DNA of 64,000 bases from Nephrocerus scutellatus (lineage: Eukaryota; Arthropoda; Insecta; Diptera; Pipunculidae). Numbering within the stretch: position 1 is the first letter of the stretch; every line of letters begins with the position of its first letter. Location: NCBI GenBank assembly GCA_947095585.1, contig OX352765.1:25326254-25390253 (forward strand). The letters run 5' to 3'. This document shows positions 32,791-45,477 of the stretch, in pieces. Both the position numbers and the translations under genes were made by a program. The notes below the pieces were generated by a model, which was not told the origin of the DNA, did no database searches, and worked only from the letters and a program-made list of their open reading frames with translations.

Positions 32791-35125
32791 AAATTTTTTT
32801 AGTTGTTGTTTTTTATTATTTTCTATTTGATTTTGAAGTTTTTTAAAAAAAATTCAGCACATAGCTTTTTTTGTGCCGATCACTCCATCGCTGATGTCAT
32901 TTTAGCCAAACACAAGGCAATCGGATATTGTCTGTTGCTCCTATTTCTATACTATACTATTTTTCTTAATAAATCACAGAAATTTACCAAAGATTTGATA
33001 AAAGTGTAAAATTCGTTGGTGCATTGGCTGCATTCTCACCATCCCAATTATTTATATCATTGCCAAATAATCTCACTCCATAGCATACATCCATCAATCA
33101 CATAAGGATGATGCGCTGCGTGCACACATCATGTACGATGGACACACTCACACATGGCATACCGCACATTCCAAACATAACTCGATTGAGATTTTTGGCG
33201 CCTAGGCGCCATCACTCTAAACTTGGCAACACTGCATGGCACTCAACGACCAGCAATTCCTTGCGTTTAATTAATTGTGCGATGTACGCCGTATTCATCA
33301 GTCATCTAAATACTCAACAGCACGCGCGACTTGGTGTTGAATTGTCGCCGTCGGCGTCGCCGGGAATGAGATGCTATATGTACTCGTATGTGAGAAAAAT
33401 GCCTTCCATCATGAAGTTCCGTATTCATATTTTCTATTGGTGCTATGTGGTTCATCAAGGAGCACACATTGAGTTCTGCCAAAGGAGGTACGCACGATTT
33501 TCAGCAGACGTTCATGCTCTATTACCAATTGGCAATTGTCCGTAGATCGAGACGACTGGCAGCGTTAATCCCAGAAGAGGTACGAGTATTAATTATTCCA
33601 TTTCATCATGCGAGAGGCGACATCCGTGCAACAGTCAGTCTGGTTGGCTGGTTCGCTGGTTCTTAGACTCATCATCTAAGGAGCTATTTAAATTGATTAA
33701 TTACTTATGACACTCAGTATGCACTGTGCAGTTGGCTAATTGCGTTTGCAGACGAGACATCTTCTAATCGTTTGCTTAATCATTTGTGTTGTGCAAACAA
33801 CAATTGTGTTTAATTTTGAGGCGCCATCGCTGCAGCATCATCCTCACATCCAGATCCAGATAAATTCTTTGTACAAATTCCGTTTTAGGTAAAAACAAGT
33901 GCTGTCTGTATCACTAATTAAGAACTCTACTCAATATGGATCTAATCTGTGTATATGGTTGGGAATGCCTGCGAGTAGTATTGCTACTATTTTATTTTAC
34001 TATAAAAAAACGTAAAATAAAATAAATAAATAACTTTGACGCCTTAAAACCGATAAATCTCAAGCGTCTGTTCCCCATGCTAGAGGCGGCTTGGAGCGGA
34101 CGTTTGTCTTGTATCAAAAGGCTCGCTGTGTTAAACAGCGGTCTGGAGGCCGGAAGATTTGAATCCATCACCAGTACATGGTCAGAACACCTAAAAAGAA
34201 GGTAAGGAGCCCAGTTTTCGGGGGCCACTATCATTGGTTTGACGTGAAACGTCTACGTCAACGAGTCGCTTTTAGTGTAATGCATGTCTGAAGTGCAGGA
34301 TCTCCGATTTGAGAGTAAATTCGGGGTGAATAGACTCAATCTGATACTCTAGGCCGACATTGACATTCTCGTTTTTGTCGAACATAATTCAGTCCATATT
34401 TATGTTGTAGTGCTTGTACAGCGGCGTATAGTATGTTGATCACCTGGCCGACTATACCATATAATTACCTTTGTCGCAAACGCTGATCGCTTAAAGCAGC
34501 GACAGGCCGTCCGGCTTCGGGGGATATCGATAGGTACAACATAAACGAAATTCCGCTATATTTTCGACGGGGGATTTAGTCTGAATGAATGGAATGTTGT
34601 GTGCTCTCGCCTTCTTTAAATCTCTGTCGAATCAAAGAGACCACAAAAGCTGCAAGACCAAACAGATTCGTTTCGAGTACGTTTTGAAGCGTTCATTCAA
34701 TGTGCCAATGGTTCTGCATCACGTCACTTCGACTGATGTTCATTTCCCTCAGTTCGGAGGCGTCTTCGACAGATGTGTGGGTTATTTCTTCCCTCGATAT
34801 GTTCATTGGTACTGGTACAACAGCGATGGAGCGTGTAGGAGCTTGCGGAGTCGTAGTCGTTCACTGAGCGTGTCTTGCGAAGATTCAGAAACATTTGGCT
34901 CTGCACGGTCTGAGGCTGACATATTGTATTTTATTACTTTTATATATTCGATAGATCTAAATAAACTCTTTTCAAAAACACATGAATCACCGCACTAAGA
35001 CGTCTGAGTCGTGAGCTACACTGAATAGAATGTAGCAAGAGAGCCGGTTTTGTCGAATCTGTGCGTTTTCCGTTCCCCGCCAACCCGCCCAAACGTGATG
35101 CAAAGTCAAGGTCTTATCATCAAGC
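32791..35125. other. No gene recognised; unique-looking sequence
   Basis: Short open frames without domains. 33108-33545 (145 codons) is Cys/His/Tyr-rich but has no homology I can name. 34080-34240 has repeat-like character. 34930-35040 shares phrases with 25470-25520. It may hold regulatory DNA. Confidence 0.4.
33197..33210. repeat. 14-bp perfect palindrome GGCGCCTAGGCGCC
   Basis: A perfect GC-only-armed palindrome in AT-rich surroundings. It could be a dimer binding site or chance. Confidence 0.5.
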
Positions 35126-35129
35126 TGAC

Positions 35130-38112
35130 CCTATACGTTAAATAACGACGCCGCACTTACGTCTCTAAGACTAATAGTTGGGAGCAACAGAAATAAGCCT
35201 CCGATTCGGACCGCCCATAGTACACTTGATGACTTTTGGCTTTCGACCAAGGACAAGGATCGGGCGTGGATCGTTCTTTCACTCACATAGTCGTCGAAAC
35301 TAGCGCAAGTTTGCCGCAAAATGAACAACTTCAACCTACAAATTTTGGTCCTCAGCTAGATAAGACGGAAAGGACAAGGGAGTTTCCAGACACATCTCAT
35401 GAATCTCCTGTATAGTGGCAATAACACCGCCCACACAAATAGGGTCGGAATCTTAGTAACAACGAGAAAGAGAAAATCTTGAATGGAATTCAAACAGCTT
35501 TTAGATAAGATCTTGTCGGTACGGTTCAAAATTTAATAACTTGATTCAGGAATTTCACGATTATTCACTCCAACAGAACTAGATGATGACGAAAACAAGC
35601 ATCTATTATATAACCAACTTGAAGCAACTCTGAACGGTGCACACAAGACACAAGGATGATATCAAACTCGTTATTGGGGACATTAACGCGAAAATGGGCA
35701 TGGATAACAAAGCTCTTTGGTCACTTAATAGGCATCATGCACTTGGAAACCATAGAAACAATATTGGAGAAAGGCTTGTTGATATTTTTTCAACTATCAA
35801 CTGTACATTGGAGGCACGCAGTCCACATCCAAATATACACAAATACACTTGGCAATATCCGAATAGCAAAGCACGCAACCAAATTTATCACATTTTGCTC
35901 AGCTCAGCAAGCGGTATCTCAGCTTGCTAACATATGTGAGAACCAGACGTGAAGCGGATATTTACAGTTGCTGCTCACCAACAACCCATACAAAAGTATG
36001 ACGTAGTTATACTGCAAGATTCAGCCATAAAGGATGTATAAAGGATATATAGATCAGAAGTAAGGGACCACCTTACTTAACCTTCGCAAATAACGGCGAG
36101 TCCAGCTTCAAATCAGCAACAGAAAAAACTTTGGGGCTTGTGCAAAATCATTGAAAACCGTGAATACGTGACGAAACTTGGAAACTTATGGAGAAAAGAA
36201 AAAACATCAAATCACTGCTCAACCAGAACCGCTCACAATTAGAAATGCGAAACTTAAAAGGGAGTATAACCACATAGAACGTACAATTCGCAAAATGACG
36301 CGGAAAGATCGAGAGCAATTTACAAACATCATTGCCTTAGATGCAGAAAACACCGCCTACTAAAACGACATGCGCGGAGTCTATAATGCAAATGACAATT
36401 GACAAGCTAAATTGAGAGGGATTAAAGAAATCGCCCCGCTCAAAGATTTTGAAGGTAACATATTGGGACTGAGCAACAACAGCTCTTCCGCTGAAAATAA
36501 TTTTTTGAGAACGCAAGGTCTCCCGATGTATCGAAAAACCCTTCTACCCAATTAAGACAGAGAGCTGTCACCAATCGAAACATTTCTACCGAACCACCTA
36601 GTAGAGACGAAATCAAAGCTGCAATTAAAAAAATTAGAAACAACAAAACACTGGGCTCAGGTAATCTAGCAGCCGAACTCTTTAAATGCAGGTCTAACAT
36701 TATTGCGCGCGCACTCGTTCCAATACTGTGCGACACGTGAAATACAAATATCATTCCTGATTGTTGGAAGAATTGTGTCATCACTTTATTTGACAATCTC
36801 AACCTTATGACCTTGACCTTATTATTTGCAAAAACTGTTAAACACAATACAGAAAGTGTAAGCTTTTATCATTTTAGATCGGATCTCCCCAACAATCGAA
36901 AATTCATTGCGAACGGAACATACAGGATTTAGGCCCAATCGATCATGTATTGAATACATAAATACTCTCAGATAAAGAAGTCTGTTGACTTCTTATTATT
37001 CGTCGATTTTGAGAGAGATTTCGATATCATCACAAGATCCGCGATTTGGAAGGCTCTGCTGAGCCGTGGAATATCGCAACAATCATAGCTGTCATTCAAG
37101 ATATTTATCGTGATGCCATATGCAGTTTTAGGTTAAGTTAAGTTAAGGCAAAGAGAGTTATATGTTCAATGTCAACAAAGGAGTACGACAAGGGTGCATT
37201 CTTTTACCTACACTCGTTTTGATTGTGATAAGACAAACTAATACTGATGCGTCGAATTGAATACAATAGCGCCCATTTTAGAAGCTAATTGATCTCGATT
37301 ACGCTGATGATATCTGCTTGATAATACCAACTTTAAATTGAAGCTGGAGTGACCGATCTGTAATGCAGAGAAAGTCGGGCTGAGAGTGAATACGAATAAA
37401 ACCAAACTGCTGAGAATAGGAACTCAAGTCCTGACTCCACAAACAATTAATATCTCAAATAACGATATCAACATTTATGACTTAGAGGAGTTTTGCTACC
37501 TATGAAGGGGGATAACTAAAGACTTAAAGACAGGGCTTCTGAAGGCGTATCTTCACGCATTAACAAAGCCGGGTATGCATATATCAAACTGAATAAAATA
37601 TGGCGATCTCAAGTAATATTAAATAAAAATCATAAAATCAACATTTTCAACTCCAAATCCAAATGTAAAATCAGTACTTATCTACGGGTGCGAAACTTGG
37701 AGAGTAATACAAGCACCAACAACAAAAAAGTCTCCAAGTTTTCACCAATAAATGTCTGAGAAGAATGAGTGGAATCTTTTGGTCCAACTCTTTTTCTAAC
37801 GTTGGTCTTTTAACAGTGATAACATTAAAATACCTCGAAAAAATGGAAATGAATTGGTAACACGTTAAGAAAACCAGCAAACGACGTTGCCAAAATGGCA
37901 TTCAAATGTAATCTGCAAGAATCTGTACGCCGTGTGTACGCCCCAGAGGATAACATGGATGAGATCCGTAGAAGTGGAGTCTTCGTCAAAAGGTGTGTGG
38001 CTGCAAATTAAACGGATTGCACAGAATCGACGACAATGGAGTATCTGCCATCTGCTCCGTATAGGAGCGATATTTGTTTACTTTTTGTTAAATTTATTGT
38101 ATTGTAGATTTT
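35130..38112 (+). pseudogene. Endonuclease-containing LINE, nearly full span, heavily mutated
   Basis: Domains appear in order on the plus strand with many frame changes. About 35300-35345: endonuclease N-terminus ('LAQVCRKMNNFNLQILVLS'). 35400-35930: endonuclease core ('LLYSGNNTAHTNRVGILVTT', 'LVIGDINAKMG', 'ARNQIYHILLSS'). 36590-36730: fingers ('SRDEIKAAIKKIRNNKTLGS', 'LAAELFK'). About 37150-37210: 'VNKGVRQGCIL'. About 37290-37320: catalytic 'DYADDICL'. 37675-37700: 'IYGCETWR'. 37985-38040: tail 'LQIKRIAQNRRQW'. The tail motif suggests an RTE/LOA-like relative. Every domain carries stops, so it is an old single insertion. Confidence 0.8.
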
Positions 38113-38640
38113 AATTGGAAACAAATAAATATCAAGGAAAATAATAAGCCAATTAAATTCCCCTGGATACGAGGGGGACAACACGTAAGCTAATAAAAAT
38201 GTCTTACATTCCACTTAGCCACATCATCAATTATATACGTACGAGTATATCCTCATTCCACACACAAGTTCAACAAACAAATTCTGGACATATTAACTTA
38301 ACAACATTGTATTCATAATTTTATATATATACTATGATTGTCATATTTAAAATTAAACATATTTTTAAAAAATTTAAAAATAAAAAAACGAAACGCTGTC
38401 TTTTAGCTGCTTAGCAGCTTTTTACTATACTTGCCGCGTGACAAATACACGATCCACCCACCTAATTTGTTTACTGTTAATAAGTGCTAAATTTAGTTTT
38501 TACTTTAATTAAATTTATTGATATGACGTGATAAAAATGGTAAGTGGATGATTATCAACTTGTTCTAGAATAAATGAACAAATGGCCAAACCATAGCCTT
38601 GTACAGTGGGATGAAATGTAATCTTTCATTCATTTGCTTA
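38113..38640. other. No gene recognised
   Basis: AT-rich DNA without coding features. Confidence 0.5.
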
Positions 38641-38644
38641 ATAT

Positions 38645-38725
38645 TTGACTCTACAACTGGGTCCCCATCCTGGCCTCCAGCAAAAATCTCTTACCAACGT
38701 CATCCTGTTCGGCATCCCTTTATAT
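38645..38725 (-). repeat. LINE family A-like 3'-end fragment
   Basis: On the minus strand this resembles 5490-5560, the end of family A ('tctacaactgggtcc' and 'cctggcctcc-gcaa' phrases in plus orientation). It is immediately upstream of a mariner fossil. Confidence 0.45.
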
Positions 38726-38827
38726 CACGGTTCACGGCACCAAAAAAGCTCACACCATTGCATACGCTCGCTAATCACATACAAATCAGGCAGTACATTG
38801 ACACACGGGACGAGATTAGCGAGGGTA

Positions 38828-39200
38828 TAGGCTGAAAAGTAATCGACTTTCACTTTGAAAACAAAACTGTTTTGGACAAAACTCAATTTATTTGTCAACT
38901 TTTATGTGGATACACTTCGTCTAACAATTCTCTGAATTTTGTACGCTATCCGAATAATACGATTCCTCGATTTCCTCAAAATAGGCCTTCGTTTCAGCGA
39001 TGACTTCCTCATTGGACCCCCAAATCTCTTTCTACCGAGCCATTTCTTCAAGTTTGGAAACAGAAAAAAAAAGCGGAGGAATCAGATCTGGAGAATATGG
39101 TGACTAAGGAACCAACTCGTATCGCAATTCATACAATTTTTCAATTGCGGTTGCGGACTTATGCACCGGCTTATCTTATCTACCTATACTGTTGGTATGG
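38828..39200 (-). pseudogene. mariner transposase, C-terminal part (fossil)
   Basis: Read on the minus strand with one or two frame changes: 'APVHKSATAIEKLYELRYEL', then the hallmark 'SPYSPDLIPP' and 'FFLFPNLKKWLGRKRF', and a degenerate helical tail. These are the third catalytic region and C-terminus of a mariner DDE transposase, which cuts and pastes its own DNA. In place of the usual Asp-X-X-X-Phe-Phe, the third catalytic Asp is replaced (Pro-Pro). The end 'ataggctgaaaagtaatcgac' at 38828 may be the terminal inverted repeat. The 5' two-thirds are missing. Confidence 0.75.
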
Positions 39201-39419
39201 TGCTCTAAACTATAAGATTGCATCCCCAACAAAGACTTTAAACGAAAATCAGACTCGAGACAGCATGGCTGCTTTTGACAACGCAGGATCAACATCATTT
39301 TAAAATTGAATTTTTAAGCACTGATCACTTTGGTTCAGTTAAGAATGATGAACCTTTGTGAACCCAAGTAACCGAGAGCGACCAAGATCATATGAACACT
39401 ATGAATGATGGCAGGAAAA

Positions 39420-40620
39420 TCCTGGTAGTTAGTCCTAGAATCATACACTGAATGTACATCATGATTGTTATTCCAATGATTACCTGTGGAGTAGTGGCAT
39501 GGGCGAATAGGACCAAGCTAAGCACCACAAGAAGGGAATTGAAAAAGCTACAGAGGCTGGCCTGTGTTTTAATTACGGGACCATGAGAACCTGCCCCACA
39601 GCGGATATGGAGGCAATCCTTGTGATAACCCAACTACACATAGTGGTAGAGAGCAAATGCAAGGAAACTAAGTTACGTTTAAGTAAGGTAGGCTGCCTCA
39701 TGGAGGGTAGGGCAAGAGCAATAGTGGATTCACTTGCCAAGCAGATTCCTTTAGCGAGCATGCCGGGTGATAACATGGTGCGAACGCTTGAATTGAAGAA
39801 GAACTTTGAAATCAAAATGAGAACCAAGAAGGAATTCAGATCTGAAACTGAAACTTGTACATCCGGGAGCCATAATTTGGTATACGGATGGAGTAAAACA
39901 GAACGTACGTTGCAGGAGTCCATGGGCAACGAATCAAGTACGTACTCTGAAGCAATAGAGATATACCCAAGCATATTCCGGGCAGAAGTACATGTCATCG
40001 AAAGATGTGCTTACTTTAATCTGGAAAGGAACTACATGAGGCGTACGCTAATTATAAGAAAAACTATCAAAATATCAAGATAGCCAAGCTGCGATGCGTT
40101 CCACATCACGTTTTTACTGGGTGTCGGGACAAACCAAGCGAAAGAAATTGCACTAGTAAGGCCAGAATCATTCTGCGGTATAAGTTGCCGCAAAATTTGG
40201 GAAGATATGATACGCAGAATAGGTAAGGCAACCGCTTCCGTAATATGGGAAAATCTCCCAGGCTAACAACAAGCAAAAGAAATGTTGGTAACTATAACCT
40301 AAAGTGGTCTCACTCGATATCTGGACTAAACAGCACTAATGTAAGAATCATTATGGGGGTTCCTAACAAATCATTGTAGACTAAAAAGACAACTAAAGAA
40401 ACTAAGAATAGAAGAGGATGGCAGGCTTTGTAGATAAGCGGAAAAATACCGTGGCACCTTCTCAACGAATGCTGAGCAACGATCCGACAGAGAAGATACC
40501 ATATGGGGAACCCACGAAATCTGAACCCACCATATATGATTAGATTCCTAAGAGCCATTGGTATGGTGGGTGCAAATTACAAGTCAAGGGAGGCGCAATA
40601 GATCCATATGGGTCGCAGTG
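39420..40620 (+). pseudogene. R1/LOA-group LINE, thumb to RNase H (different subfamily)
   Basis: Plus strand. About 39450-39580 encodes 'TKLSTTRRELKKLQRLACVL'. 39583-40083 continues with 'MRTCPTADMEAILVITQLHI' and an RNase H-like segment ('TERTLQESMGN', 'IFRAEVHVIERCAYF'). About 40140-40270 has the RNase H end ('SFCGISCRKIWEDM'). 40340-40480 is a degenerate Cys/His region. One-nucleotide frame changes occur near 39580 and 39890. Inactive and 5'-truncated. Confidence 0.7.
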
Positions 40621-41555
40621 CTACTAGTATACCAACCTTTTTTTGTGATCATCATCGTCATCATGTCAAAGTATACATAAAAACGATTTTTTTTACAATT
40701 CTGTGTTATTAATTTTTTCGTGCTTCAAAATTTGTATTAAATCCCACTGTTAAGGTAGCATGATTAATAGCTTTAATGTTCTAATGTGAAAAAAAAAACG
40801 TGTGTGTAACAGGAAATATTTTTAGCATTTGCAATTTTTTTAATTAAGATCTTTATTTATTTTTGGATAGATATGCTTTATATAATAATTTGTAAACCAC
40901 TTTAGTTTCCAAGTTAGCATAAGAACTATTAGTAGGCGAAATTATTTTTAGCAAGGTCTCATTCAGAAAATAACTCAATTTATGTAAGCCATAAAATGTA
41001 TAGTAAATGTTAGCAGGTCGATGTGTCATGTGAGGTGCGAAACAGTAGAAGAATGTCGGACAATAATATAGAACATCCGATTCAAGCAGTCCATGGTCAA
41101 GTAGATAGTGATATTACTTTTACCATTAGGAACTGGTCAATATTCGATTAACTCCAAAATGTATATATAAGAAGTCGACAATCAGTACACATGGCAGGCT
41201 TTGGTCAACAGCAATCTTTTGCAGACAATGGCGGAAAAACTATATTTTAAGTGCAACCTGATCAAATCACAGTCTAGTGTTACTAGGTAGAACAGACTCA
41301 TATAGCAGAAAATGTGAACGAATCGTAGGCGAATATTTGCTCTTTATAGTTCTTTGTGAATATAAGGCATACTTATCCTGGATCCGCATAGGTCAAACAA
41401 AAATTTGAATTTTCGAGGGCTTTTTTTAGACCAATCGTCAAAATATTTTTTTTTTTTTTTTGTATACTGGAATTGGCTCTAACCAGATGGAATCACTACA
41501 TGCATTCACATCGACTTCTTCAGAAATGAATTACATCTCAGTTAATCTAAGTGTA
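40621..41555. other. No gene recognised
   Basis: Non-coding AT-rich sequence. A T run at 41446-41460 could be the tail of an unrecognised minus-strand insertion. Confidence 0.4.
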
Positions 41556-41559
41556 TATA

Positions 41560-41715
41560 GAATATTATTTCTACCGTACTTAAGAGTTTCGCTTTCACAA
41601 TCTTCACACATCTGTGCACATCTTTTCCTATCCAGCATTTCCGACGCCTAAGTTATGCTTAGCATTATAAGGGTGTAAATTCCTTTAGAATGTGTAGGTT
41701 ATAAAAAACAGCACA
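41560..41715 (+). repeat. LINE family B 3'-tail-only insertion
   Basis: The sequence from about 41600 matches the last coding bases of family B. It then shows the 3' motif, 'agcattataagggtg', and an A-rich end at 41700-41707. It is a severe 5' truncation. Confidence 0.6.
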
Positions 41716-42500
41716 TAAAAATTAAAATTGTTCTTGTAAATTCTCTTATCGGAGATACACATTGTGCAAAGTTTGAATAAAATCGGGTTAATTTTAATAA
41801 AAAATATACTAGTGTCGATCCCATAGTTTTCAGAGTCGTCCGAGCACTCAGCTAGTACTCTATAAATAAACCCTTTAAATAATCCGTTTATAAGAACTTC
41901 TTAACAATGCGTGAAAATCAAACCAGAATATCCAAGTTGCTAGTGTATAAGAAAATTGGTCGTTTAACTAAAGTCAATGATGGATGGTACCGGTAGCTTT
42001 TTTAAAAAAAAATATATATTGTTTTTTTGGTAAAAATTAAAAATTAAGGTTTGGGCACAACACGATTTTCTTTACGGACGGAACCGGAATCTTCAGTAAA
42101 TGTATATTAAATTGTTTTTTGTTTAAACTTGTCAGGACACTTGTAGAGTGGACACAAAAAGACATACAGACAGACAGAGTTTTTTTTATTTTCGCTTTTT
42201 CTGACTCAGGAGATACAAAAATCCCGAGTTCGGAAATGTTTTTTTTACTATGAAAATGTAAAATGTGTGCAAAGTTGGAAAAAAAATTGGGGCCAGATCA
42301 CTTCCAATTTACCAAATTATAAATTACATTACACAATGTGTACAACATTTGAATAATACCTGGCTAATTTTAAAGAAATTTATATGGGAGCCCTTTCCCC
42401 TGTGGCACCATAACTTCCAAATTTTTATACAAAAAGTGCTGTCATCGGGGATAAACGTCTGTACAAAATTTAAATAAAATCGAGTTCATTTTAAAAACAA
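41716..42500. repeat. Foldback-family fragments
   Basis: 41725-41800 and 42255-42500 contain the family's internal unit ('acacattgtgcaaagtttgaa', 'aaaatcgggtt', 'catacaaaaagtgctgtcatc'). Between them lies unrelated-looking AT-rich sequence with a 'gacatacagacagaca' tract (42160-42177). Confidence 0.55.
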
Positions 42501-42503
42501 TTA

Positions 42504-43618
42504 TAAAAAGGGTGGGCAATTTAAAACTTTGTTTTTAAAAACGCTATAAAATGAGTGTACATCAATATTTTTTTGGAATTTTTTTTTTGTGAATTGTGAA
42601 GGTTGGAGTCTTTGATTTAAGAATGAAAAACAACAAACGTACACGTGGCTCCCTTTGTTGGCCTTACAGTAACCCATCCTGTGAGTCCAGTTTTCAAGAA
42701 ATGGTTCGATCATTTCCGCGTCTATCTCAGGAATAACAGTCGCAATATTATGTTTTATAGCTGAAATCTGGATTGTCCGCATAACATTTAACCTTAACCC
42801 CATAGAAAAATGTTCATCGGCGTCAAGGCGCCAAAGGTGTCAACATTCATGGGGTCGATTTGAGGCCACAAAAAGTTGGTCAGCTGGCTCTGTAACGGTC
42901 GCCATTGACGTCAACGGCGTTTCCAGCAGCGTTTTCGAAGAAAAATGGGCCACCACAAAACTATCACTCTTGGTGGATGCATTGGCTTCTCTACGATTAC
43001 GTGTTGCTGTTCCGAATCCAAAATCTGGCAGTTCTGCTTGTTTACATAGCCCCAAGATGTAAATGCACGTTGTCTGAAAAGATGGCTTTTTCGATCAAAA
43101 TCGACGTCATTATCAAGCTGGTCTGTGGCCCACGCAGAGAACTGATATCGAAGCGGATGGTCATTTTCTTTCAATTGATGAGTCATCTGGAACTAATAAG
43201 CAAATAATGGGAAGTCTTTGTGCTCAGGCTGGTGCGACTAATGACCAGTTGCGGCGATTGGCGTCGAGTTAAGGTCGATGGATTCTGCCCCACACTATGG
43301 AACCGTGAGGTTCAAATTGCAGCATAATATCTAACCGTTATGTTGCAGGACCTAAACACGGAATAAAAAATAATGGATTCCAAAAAGATACGAAATACGA
43401 GTATGCTTAATGGCGAAAGCTTAGGCAAGCGCGGGGCTTAATCCCTAATCTCCACAGACCACGTGCCCCACACTATGGGCCACAGCCGCAATATTCTCGA
43501 GCGACCTGTCCGAGCTCAACGACTACTTCTTTTATCCAATAGAAAGCCTTTCTCATGAAGTATCTTGCGATAGCCTATGATTTAAAAACAAACCAGTAAC
43601 CAAAATTGCCCACCATTT
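42504..43618 (-). mobile_element. mariner-like DNA transposon, copy 1 (defective)
   Basis: The terminal repeats match: left, 'gggtgggcaattt' near 42509; right complement, 'ggtgggcaatttt' near 43616, followed by a shared 'tttgtttttaaa'. The minus-strand transposase fragments include 'QLKENDHPLRYQFSAW', 'SWGYVNKQNCQI', 'EKPMHPPRVIV' and a C-terminal 'IKHNIATVIPEIDAEMIEPF'. The helix-turn-helix end and the middle with the second catalytic Asp are broken by deletions. Same family as 60400-61498; alignment of the two would give most of the original element. Tc1/mariner superfamily by the DDE-type motifs. Confidence 0.85.
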
Positions 43619-44839
43619 ATTTGGAGCCACTCCGCCCTGAGGCCCGATACTTTCGATATTCAATCATTCAAACAACAAACACACGCATTAGCTAAGAGAG
43701 TTGCGAATGCATTGAAAACAAAATAAATCCGAAACAAAGGTGTTTTCTTTTAACCTGCACTAGCGCACTGTTTTTAAGGAAGCATTGATCATTCGGTCAC
43801 TCTTATTTGGTCTTATTGATTTCCAGAGTTGGAACAAAAACTATTAACGATACTTCTAAATTTCTAATGAGCCGTCATCTTCATCGATTTATAATTGTTT
43901 GTTATATATTTCCAAACTACTGCTGAAAACAAAAATGCTGATTAAAAATTGAAAGGCTCAAGGAAGACTATACTACATTACCAAACGCGCCACTCATGGG
44001 CTCGCCAATGCCAAATCAAGGCCTTCCCAAAGTTTTAGAACTCATTGGATGTGTGTGGAGAATTGCACAAGTTTTGAAATTTGCTTTTACAATTGAATAC
44101 AATTTTAATAACAATTAAAATTCCTCGTTTCTTCAAAATATTATGCCATTGCCGGCCCACCGACCAATTAAAATTGCTTCCTATTTCTGGTATGTTTTAA
44201 CTTTTAAGTACGTGTATTAAACAGTATATGACGTCAATGTGTAGATTGCAAATATTTCAAATGAATTTTAAATTGCGAAAAGTATTTTCAATTCACTTAA
44301 GAAACGAGCGCCGTAAACTGAGTCTGCTAATACCAAAGCACTGCACTTGAAAATTTTTTTGCACGAAACGTCATGGTCGTCAACATTCCTTAATAAAAAT
44401 ACGTAATGCATTTGGTTTAGAAGGTGCGGAGTGCGGACCTTGAGGTTAAATATCTAACATACGGATATGTATTACTCTATACCAGGGTGAAAACCAATTT
44501 GTATTTTTGGTTGGTGTTGATTGATATAAGTTTTTTCATAGTTTTGGCTTTGATTTTGGTATTGGATTTGGTTTTGGTTTTGGTAATTTATTTTGGTTTT
44601 TGTGGGTTTGACTTTGATTTCGAAGAACCAGTTTCTATCCGTGATTAGTTTATTGTGATCTTTTTCTAAATTTTTTATATTATTCACCTGTACATCTAAA
44701 GGCCTTACATTTTTTCAAAAGGTTTTTTGGGTATAATTGAAGTTAGCTCGAGTTTTTGACATTTCAACACATCTATACTTTCCATTTGATAAAAAAAAAA
44801 TTATACGCTTTAACAACGTTTGTAAATTATCCAAGTTTT
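43619..44839. other. No gene recognised
   Basis: Non-coding. 44560-44620 is a TTTTGGTTTTGG-rich stretch, a low-complexity repeat that creates false frames on both strands. Confidence 0.5.
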
Positions 44840-45260
44840 TTATCACAGTTCACGTTCGATTGCGACAACATTACGGGCGCAAAACATTCTCAGCGATGAA
44901 GCCCATTTAGGGCTTCGTTAATAAACAAAATTGTCGCATTTTGGACATGTCATCAAACCAAAGCCATTCACGAAAAGCTATTACACCCACAAATATTGAC
45001 TGTTAGATGCTGACAATGTAGTCGCAGTCAATGCAGACTTGGAGCATATGTGGTTTTTAGAAGACCGCGCCAAATCGAGTTACCAAGTCAAAACTCGATG
45101 ACTGTATTATCTCCCGAAATGTACCAGTCAATTGGCCGCCTCGTTCGTGTGATTTGACGCCTCTGGACTTTTTCTAAGCGGTTATTACAGGACCACGTCC
45201 TATACTAATAAACTAGAGGCGACCTCTGGAACAAACATCAATCTTTAAATTGCTGGCATA
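44840..45260 (+). pseudogene. mariner-like transposase fossil (second family)
   Basis: Plus-strand pieces in shifted frames read 'LSDEAHL' (first catalytic Asp region), 'INKIVAFWTCHQTKAIHEKL', and later, near 45125-45175, a segment resembling 'NWPPRSCDLTPLDFF' (here 'CPVNWPPRSCDLTPLDFF'-like, with Asp at 'CDLTPLDF'). No terminal repeats identified. Highly decayed. Confidence 0.6.
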
Positions 45261-45477
45261 TCGCCCGATATATGCAAAATATGAAATGAAATAATGAAAA
45301 ATTGTATTTAATACATTCACTCTTGCCGGCACTTCCATAAAGGACATTTGAATGTTGTTGTTTTGCATAATTATGTACTCGAAATGTTGTCGAAGGTACT
45401 TTAACCCGAAAAATTTGATATCTCAAACATAAGCTGTTTCATTTTAAAAAGCAAAATGGGGCGCTCTTGATGAAAAG

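Noticed and set aside
33108..33545. 145-codon plus-strand frame
   Set aside because: No recognised domain, no signal peptide, no splice or promoter support; kept only as a note in the unassigned region.
39573..39998. 141-codon minus-strand frame
   Set aside because: It is the shadow of the plus-strand RNase H-containing LINE segment.
44424..44687. Hydrophobic and Asn/Gln-rich frames on opposite strands
   Set aside because: They arise from a TTTTGG low-complexity stretch.
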